Source: Syntrophomonadaceae bacterium (GTDB lineage Bacteria; Bacillota; Dethiobacteria; DTU022; UBA8154). Taken from it: a stretch of DNA of 26,046 bases. The translations under genes were made by a program, and so were the position numbers. The notes beneath the pieces are model-generated. The model was not told where the DNA came from. It saw only the letters and a list, made by a program, of their open reading frames with translations, and searched no databases. Shown here piece after piece: positions 21,684 to 26,046 of the stretch. The stretch is from NCBI GenBank assembly GCA_007122565.1, contig SKTJ01000301.1:1-26046 (forward strand). Reading direction: 5' to 3'. Numbering within the stretch: position 1 is the first letter of the stretch; each line of letters opens with the position of its first letter.

Positions 21684-24161
21684 TTGTTCAGCAACAAGGA
21701 GAGTTTTAAAAAAGCTTTTATGGAAAAAGTGGAGATTATGCACGGTGTCAGCCTTGAAGATGCGTCTGAAGCTGAGAAATACTTTACACTTGGAGCGATG
21801 GTGCGGGAACATTTAATCCGTAATTGGATTAGCACTAACATGCGCTACAAGGAGATGGAATCACGGGAAGTTTATTATTTTTCCATCGAGTTTCTGCTGG
21901 GCCGCTTGCTGGACAATAATCTACTTAACCTGGGGTTGCAGGAGATTTGCGAGCAGGGGTTAAAGGACCTGGGGGTGGACCTGGCTGTCCTGGAGGAACA
22001 GGAACCTGATGCAGGCCTGGGTAACGGGGGGTTAGGCAGGTTGGCAGCATGTTTCCTCGATTCCATGGCTTCGCTATGTCTGCCCGGTCACGGCTGCGGG
22101 ATCCGTTACAAATACGGTCTCTTTGAGCAGAAGGTTCTGGATGGCTACCAGGTGGAACTGCCCGAGTACTGGTTGAAAGAAGGAAATGTCTGGGAAATCC
22201 GCAAGTCCGATAAGGCGGTGGAGGTGCGTTTTGGCGGCCATGTGCGGACTGAGCAATCGGGAGGACGGCTCCATTTCCATCACGAAAATTATGAAGCAGT
22301 GTTGGCTGTTCCCTATGATATTCCCATCACCGGCTACCGCAATGATACGGTAAACACGCTGCGCCTTTGGAACGCAGAACCGGCTCTGGAATGTTTTGAC
22401 GCCCTTTCTCTCGGTTACAACAACCAGAAAAGTATTATGGAGTATAAGTATGCCACCGAATCCATTTCCCAGTTCCTCTACCCCGACGACTCCGAATATG
22501 AAGGGCGAATGCTCCGCCTCAAACAGGAATATTTTTTCGTTTCTGCAGGATTGCAGAGTATCATTCGCCGTCTTAAGAAAAAAGGATGGTCCCTTTATGA
22601 TCTGCCCCGCAAGATTGCTGTTCATGTAAACGATACCCACCCGGCTCTGGCTGTTGCGGAACTGATGCGTCTTTTAATGGACGAAGAGGGACTGGGCTGG
22701 GATGAGGCTTTTGACCTCACAAGCCGCACCATTTCCTATACCAATCATACCACTATGGTGGAGGCGCTGGAAACCTGGTCTGTGGCTCTTTTTCGTTCAT
22801 TATTGCCGCGCATCTACATGATAGTCCAAGAGCTAAATGAACGGTTCTGCGAGGCTCTCTGGGAAAAATATCCAGGTGAGTGGGAACGTATCGGTAAAAT
22901 GGCTATTATCGCCGACGAGCGGGTGAAGATGGCCCACCTGCTCATAGCCGGCAGCTACAGTGTGAACGGGGTGGCTAAGGTGCATACGGAGATACTGAAA
23001 CAGCGGGAGATGAAGCCGTTTTATGAGGCGTTCCCCCAAAAGTTCAATAATAAGACCAACGGTATTACACACCGCCGCTGGTTGTTACGTGCCAACCCTG
23101 CCCTGGCAAAGCTGATCACTGAAACCATCGGTCCGGCCTGGATCCACAAGCCCGGTGAGTTGTATGGTCTGCGGGCATACGCCGGGGATGCAGCTTTCCA
23201 GGAGCAGATCGAAAAGATCAAAACAGCGAACAAACGGGAGCTGGCCCGGAAAATTTGGATAAGTAGTCAGATCAAGGTGGATGATTCATTTATTTTCGAT
23301 GTCCAGGCAAAGCGGATCCACGCCTACAAGCGGCAGATTTTAAATGTGTTGCACATCATGGATTTATACAACCGGTTGCGTGACGATTCCAGCCTGGATA
23401 TTCATCCCCGTATCTTTATTTTCAGCGGTAAGGCTGCTCCCGGTTATCACCTGGCCAAGCGGACGATCAAGCTGATTTCCTCCGTGGCAGCCCTGATCAA
23501 CGGGGATCCACATGTAAATGAAAAATTAAAAGTAGTTTTTCTAGAGGATTATCGGGTCTCTCTGGCAGAGAAAATAATTCCTGCTACTGATGTAAGTGAG
23601 CAGATCTCCACTGCCAGCAAGGAGGCATCGGGCACCGGTAACATGAAATTCATGATGAACGGGGCTGTTACTCTGGGAACGCTGGACGGAGCTAATATTG
23701 AAATGCATGACGAGGTTGGCAGTGATAACATGTTTATTTTCGGACTGACGTCCAGCGAGGTGATGGGTTACAACAGCAGCTGTAGCTATAAATCCGGCAA
23801 ACTTTACAACAACGAGCCGCGCATTAGGCGGATACTGGACCAGTTGATCAACGGTTTTCTTTTCGGCGGTGCCCAGGAATTCAGTACTATATTTGATGCT
23901 CTGTTGCACCATAATGATGAATTCTTTGTCCTGAAAGACTTTCTCTCCTATGCCGCAGCGCATGAAGCGGTGGAACAGGCCTACCGTGACCGCAGGCGGT
24001 GGCTGGAGATGTGTATTGTCAATATCGCCTGTTCCGGCAAGTTTTCCAGTGATCGTACCATTTCCGAATACGCCACCCATATCTGGAAAACCAGCCCTGT
24101 CAAGAAGCAAGAAGCAGGAAACAAGAAGCAAGAAAATGCGAAGACGAAACCACAGTCATAG
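21684..24161 (+). CDS. glgP: Glycogen/starch/alpha-glucan phosphorylase (GT35)
   Basis: An 825-residue phosphorylase that releases glucose-1-phosphate from glycogen using phosphate and PLP. Clear marks: YYFSIEFLLGRLLDNNLLNL, AGLGNGGLGRLAACFLDSMA, TNHTTMVEALE, NGITHRRWLL, VQAKRIHAYKRQILN, and the PLP site EASGTGNMKFMMNGA with Lys655. The start is TTG at 21684 after AAGGG, six bases after the glgA stop. The last 19 residues (KKQEAGNKKQENAKTKPQS) come from a purine-rich DNA repeat and are unlike the family, which normally ends shortly after the DRTISEYATHIW helix. The same kind of tail is found on hpt. Confidence 0.96.
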   Translation: MFSNKESFKKAFMEKVEIMHGVSLEDASEAEKYFTLGAMVREHLIRNWISTNMRYKEMESREVYYFSIEFLLGRLLDNNLLNLGLQEICEQGLKDLGVDLAVLEEQEPDAGLGNGGLGRLAACFLDSMASLCLPGHGCGIRYKYGLFEQKVLDGYQVELPEYWLKEGNVWEIRKSDKAVEVRFGGHVRTEQSGGRLHFHHENYEAVLAVPYDIPITGYRNDTVNTLRLWNAEPALECFDALSLGYNNQKSIMEYKYATESISQFLYPDDSEYEGRMLRLKQEYFFVSAGLQSIIRRLKKKGWSLYDLPRKIAVHVNDTHPALAVAELMRLLMDEEGLGWDEAFDLTSRTISYTNHTTMVEALETWSVALFRSLLPRIYMIVQELNERFCEALWEKYPGEWERIGKMAIIADERVKMAHLLIAGSYSVNGVAKVHTEILKQREMKPFYEAFPQKFNNKTNGITHRRWLLRANPALAKLITETIGPAWIHKPGELYGLRAYAGDAAFQEQIEKIKTANKRELARKIWISSQIKVDDSFIFDVQAKRIHAYKRQILNVLHIMDLYNRLRDDSSLDIHPRIFIFSGKAAPGYHLAKRTIKLISSVAALINGDPHVNEKLKVVFLEDYRVSLAEKIIPATDVSEQISTASKEASGTGNMKFMMNGAVTLGTLDGANIEMHDEVGSDNMFIFGLTSSEVMGYNSSCSYKSGKLYNNEPRIRRILDQLINGFLFGGAQEFSTIFDALLHHNDEFFVLKDFLSYAAAHEAVEQAYRDRRRWLEMCIVNIACSGKFSSDRTISEYATHIWKTSPVKKQEAGNKKQENAKTKPQS
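24101..24136 (+). repeat. Purine-rich dispersed repeat in the 3' end of glgP
   Basis: CAAGAAGCAAGAAGCAGGAA is followed by ACAAGAAGCAAGAAAA. It encodes KKQEAGNKKQE, nearly the same peptide as the hpt tail. The tract lies at the extreme 3' end of the gene. Confidence 0.75.
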
Positions 24162-24223
24162 GAGCGGGTGCAGGGAGCCCTGCCTTACATCTATATTAGT
24201 ATTTTACAAGGATGTGAACTTGT

Positions 24224-26046
24224 TTGTTGAAAAACCTTCTGTTTCACGATTCTCATAATCCTGTTTACCGCTGGCCGTTTGGTGCTGTGCCCTGCGGTAC
24301 CGAAGTGTCTGTCTCCCTTAGGGTGGGGAACGGTTACGATATTAAGCAGGTTAGTTTACGCCTGTGGCGGGAAAAGGAGGCGGCGGAGGAAATCCTGACG
24401 CTGCATCCCCTCAAAGAGCAGGCAGTGCAGGTGAATTTGGCGCAGGGTTTGCAGGAGGGTATATTCTACGGCACCGTGCTGCGAACCCCGGAGCAGCCCG
24501 GTCTGCTCTGGTATTATTTTATCGTCCGTACCGGGGAAAAGGAATATTACTATGGCAGCAGCGAAGGTGGCGGCGTCGGGATGGTGCGGGAAAGCATCCC
24601 CCCCTCCTACCAGATAACTGTTTACTGCAAGGATCTGTCTGTCCCCCCGTGGTTCAGAGAGGGAGTGCTTTATCAGATCTTCGTGGATCGTTTTTATAAC
24701 GGTAACCATGGCAGAAAGGTCTCAAACCCAAAATACAACAGCTTGCTGCACGCCCGCTGGGACAATACCCCTTACTACATCCGCGACCCGGCTGACGGCA
24801 GGGTAGTACGCTGGGATTTTTTCGGCGGCAATCTCTCCGGGGTTAGAAAGAAACTACCTTACCTGAAGCATCTGGGGATTCGGACCATCTACTTCAATCC
24901 TGTCTTTGTCGCGCCCAGTAACCACAAGTATGATACGGCCGATTATCACAACATTGATCCCATGTTTGGCGATAACACCTCCTTTCAAGAATTATGTAAC
25001 GAGGCGGCGGAAATGGGGATCAGTATAATCCTGGACGGCGTCTTCAGCCATACGGGAAGTGACAGTATATATTTTAACAAAGATGGGAACTATAACTCAC
25101 CGGGCGCCTATCAGTCAAAAAGTTCTCCTTATTACGCTTGGTATCGCTTCCGCAGTTATCCGGAAGATTACGAGTGCTGGTGGGGGATCGATACTCTCCC
25201 TAACGTAAATGAACTGGAGCCTTCCTACCGGGAATTTATCATCTCCGGGGAGAACAGTGTGTTGCGGCATTGGCACAGGATGGGGGTGAAAGGATGGCGC
25301 CTTGATGTTGTGGACGAACTCCCCGGGGAATTCTTGCAGGAACTGCAGCGGGAGCTAAAAGAACTCGATCCCCAGGCTGTTCTAGTGGGAGAGGTATGGG
25401 AAGATGCCTCCAACAAACGGAGTTATGAAGAGAGAAGGGATTACCTTTTGGGAGATGAATTGGACAGCGTAACCAATTATCCATTGCGCCGCCTTATGCT
25501 GGACTTTATAATTGGAAACAAGGATGGGCAAAAGCTGCAGCAGGCTGTAATGAACCTCTACGAAAACTACCCCCTCCAGCACTTTCATGCCGCAGTAAAT
25601 ATGACCGGCAGTCATGATGTGCCCCGCCTTTTGACAGAGCTTGCGGCCAATCTACCTGAACATTTACCCCCGGAAGAACAGGCGGAAATTAAGCTCGCCC
25701 GTTTACAGTTGTTCATCCTCTGGCAGATGACCTTTCCCGGGGTACCCTGTGTCTATTACGGAGACGAGGCGGGGATGGAGGGAGGCAAAGATCCTGAAAA
25801 TCGTGGGGCTTTTCCCTGGGGGCAGGAGAACAAAAAGATCTGTGAAACTTTTCGTACGCTGATCGCGCTGCGCAATCATTACGATGTGCTGCGCAGCGGG
25901 GCATGGGAACCACTTCATGCTGCGGGAAGCGCTTATGCTTACCTGCGGGTTATTGAAGACGGGTTGGATCCGTTTGGACAGGAAATGCAAAATAACGTTG
26001 CAGTTGTTCTGCTCAACCGTGACCGGGAGCAGGAGGCCGTTTTTGA
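24224..26046 (+). CDS. GH13 alpha-glucan hydrolase (neopullulanase/cyclomaltodextrinase-like), runs off right edge
   Basis: At least 607 residues with no stop in the window. An N-terminal beta-rich domain (about 1-140, CBM34-like) precedes a GH13 barrel: GVLYQIFVDRFYNGN, FNPVFVAPSNHKYDTADYHN, IILDGVFSHTG, nucleophile Asp361 in GWRLDVVDE, acid/base Glu390 in VGEVWEDA and Asp465 in TGSHDVPR, then FPGVPCVYYGDE. Such enzymes hydrolyse alpha-1,4 (and some alpha-1,6) bonds in maltodextrins, fitting a debranching or dextrin-trimming role next to glgP. The start is TTG at 24224 or 24227, about 11 bases after AAGGA; a stop lies just upstream in frame. A 62-base gap with a small GCAGGG/CCCTGC hairpin separates it from glgP. 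Exact specificity is not clear. Confidence 0.92.
   Translation, partial: MLKNLLFHDSHNPVYRWPFGAVPCGTEVSVSLRVGNGYDIKQVSLRLWREKEAAEEILTLHPLKEQAVQVNLAQGLQEGIFYGTVLRTPEQPGLLWYYFIVRTGEKEYYYGSSEGGGVGMVRESIPPSYQITVYCKDLSVPPWFREGVLYQIFVDRFYNGNHGRKVSNPKYNSLLHARWDNTPYYIRDPADGRVVRWDFFGGNLSGVRKKLPYLKHLGIRTIYFNPVFVAPSNHKYDTADYHNIDPMFGDNTSFQELCNEAAEMGISIILDGVFSHTGSDSIYFNKDGNYNSPGAYQSKSSPYYAWYRFRSYPEDYECWWGIDTLPNVNELEPSYREFIISGENSVLRHWHRMGVKGWRLDVVDELPGEFLQELQRELKELDPQAVLVGEVWEDASNKRSYEERRDYLLGDELDSVTNYPLRRLMLDFIIGNKDGQKLQQAVMNLYENYPLQHFHAAVNMTGSHDVPRLLTELAANLPEHLPPEEQAEIKLARLQLFILWQMTFPGVPCVYYGDEAGMEGGKDPENRGAFPWGQENKKICETFRTLIALRNHYDVLRSGAWEPLHAAGSAYAYLRVIEDGLDPFGQEMQNNVAVVLLNRDREQEAVF

Overview
The window looks like the chromosome of an anaerobic, Gram-positive Clostridia-type bacterium, perhaps in or near the Peptococcaceae. 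This is inferred from strong Shine-Dalgarno sites, frequent TTG/GTG starts, sigma-A-like promoters, a GlgC/GlgD pair, rubredoxin, a CooT-family nickel protein and a greA-lysS pair. No species can be named. I see no tRNA, rRNA, CRISPR array, transposase or phage gene.

Region 1 (1-5092, minus strand) is one import-and-activation operon: a lipoprotein solute receptor, two LIV-type permeases, two ATPases, then the N-terminus of an AMP-forming acyl-CoA synthetase. The terminal ligase suggests a carboxylic-acid substrate rather than an amino acid. A good sigma-54 (-24/-12) promoter candidate lies upstream, and a perfect 11-bp hairpin separates the receptor gene from the permease genes.

Region 2 (5093-6322) is an AT-rich gap followed by a small XRE repressor-like gene, a CooT-type gene whose start lies inside another small reading frame, and a strong terminator. 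Region 3 (6354-9080) is a promoter with a palindromic operator at the start point, driving three genes: an HTH protein, an uncharacterised 299-residue protein, and a dehydrogenase related to cyanobacterial acyl-ACP reductase that keeps the catalytic-cysteine motif.

Region 4 (9123-12527) holds greA-lysS, an 80-nt multi-stem inverted-repeat structure, a 20-T tract, an unidentified helical protein gene, and a convergent rubredoxin gene. Region 5 (12528-15330) holds a cytidylate-kinase-like/nuclease-like fusion gene and hpt. On either side lie two gene-free minus-strand units that resemble each other. They share sequence blocks in the same order at both ends, long-range end pairing and sigma-A promoters placed at the RNA 5' end; one also has a strong terminator. 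I interpret them as two members of one structured RNA family, which I do not recognise. This is the best candidate for something undescribed.

Region 6 (15394-26046) is a glycogen cluster: glgB, then a roughly 410-nt structured leader with its own promoter, then glgC-glgD-glgA-glgP and a GH13 alpha-glucan hydrolase running off the right edge. GlgC/GlgD make ADP-glucose, GlgA polymerises it, GlgB branches the polymer, and GlgP with the GH13 enzyme mobilise it. Purine-rich dispersed repeats have extended the 3' ends of hpt and glgP.
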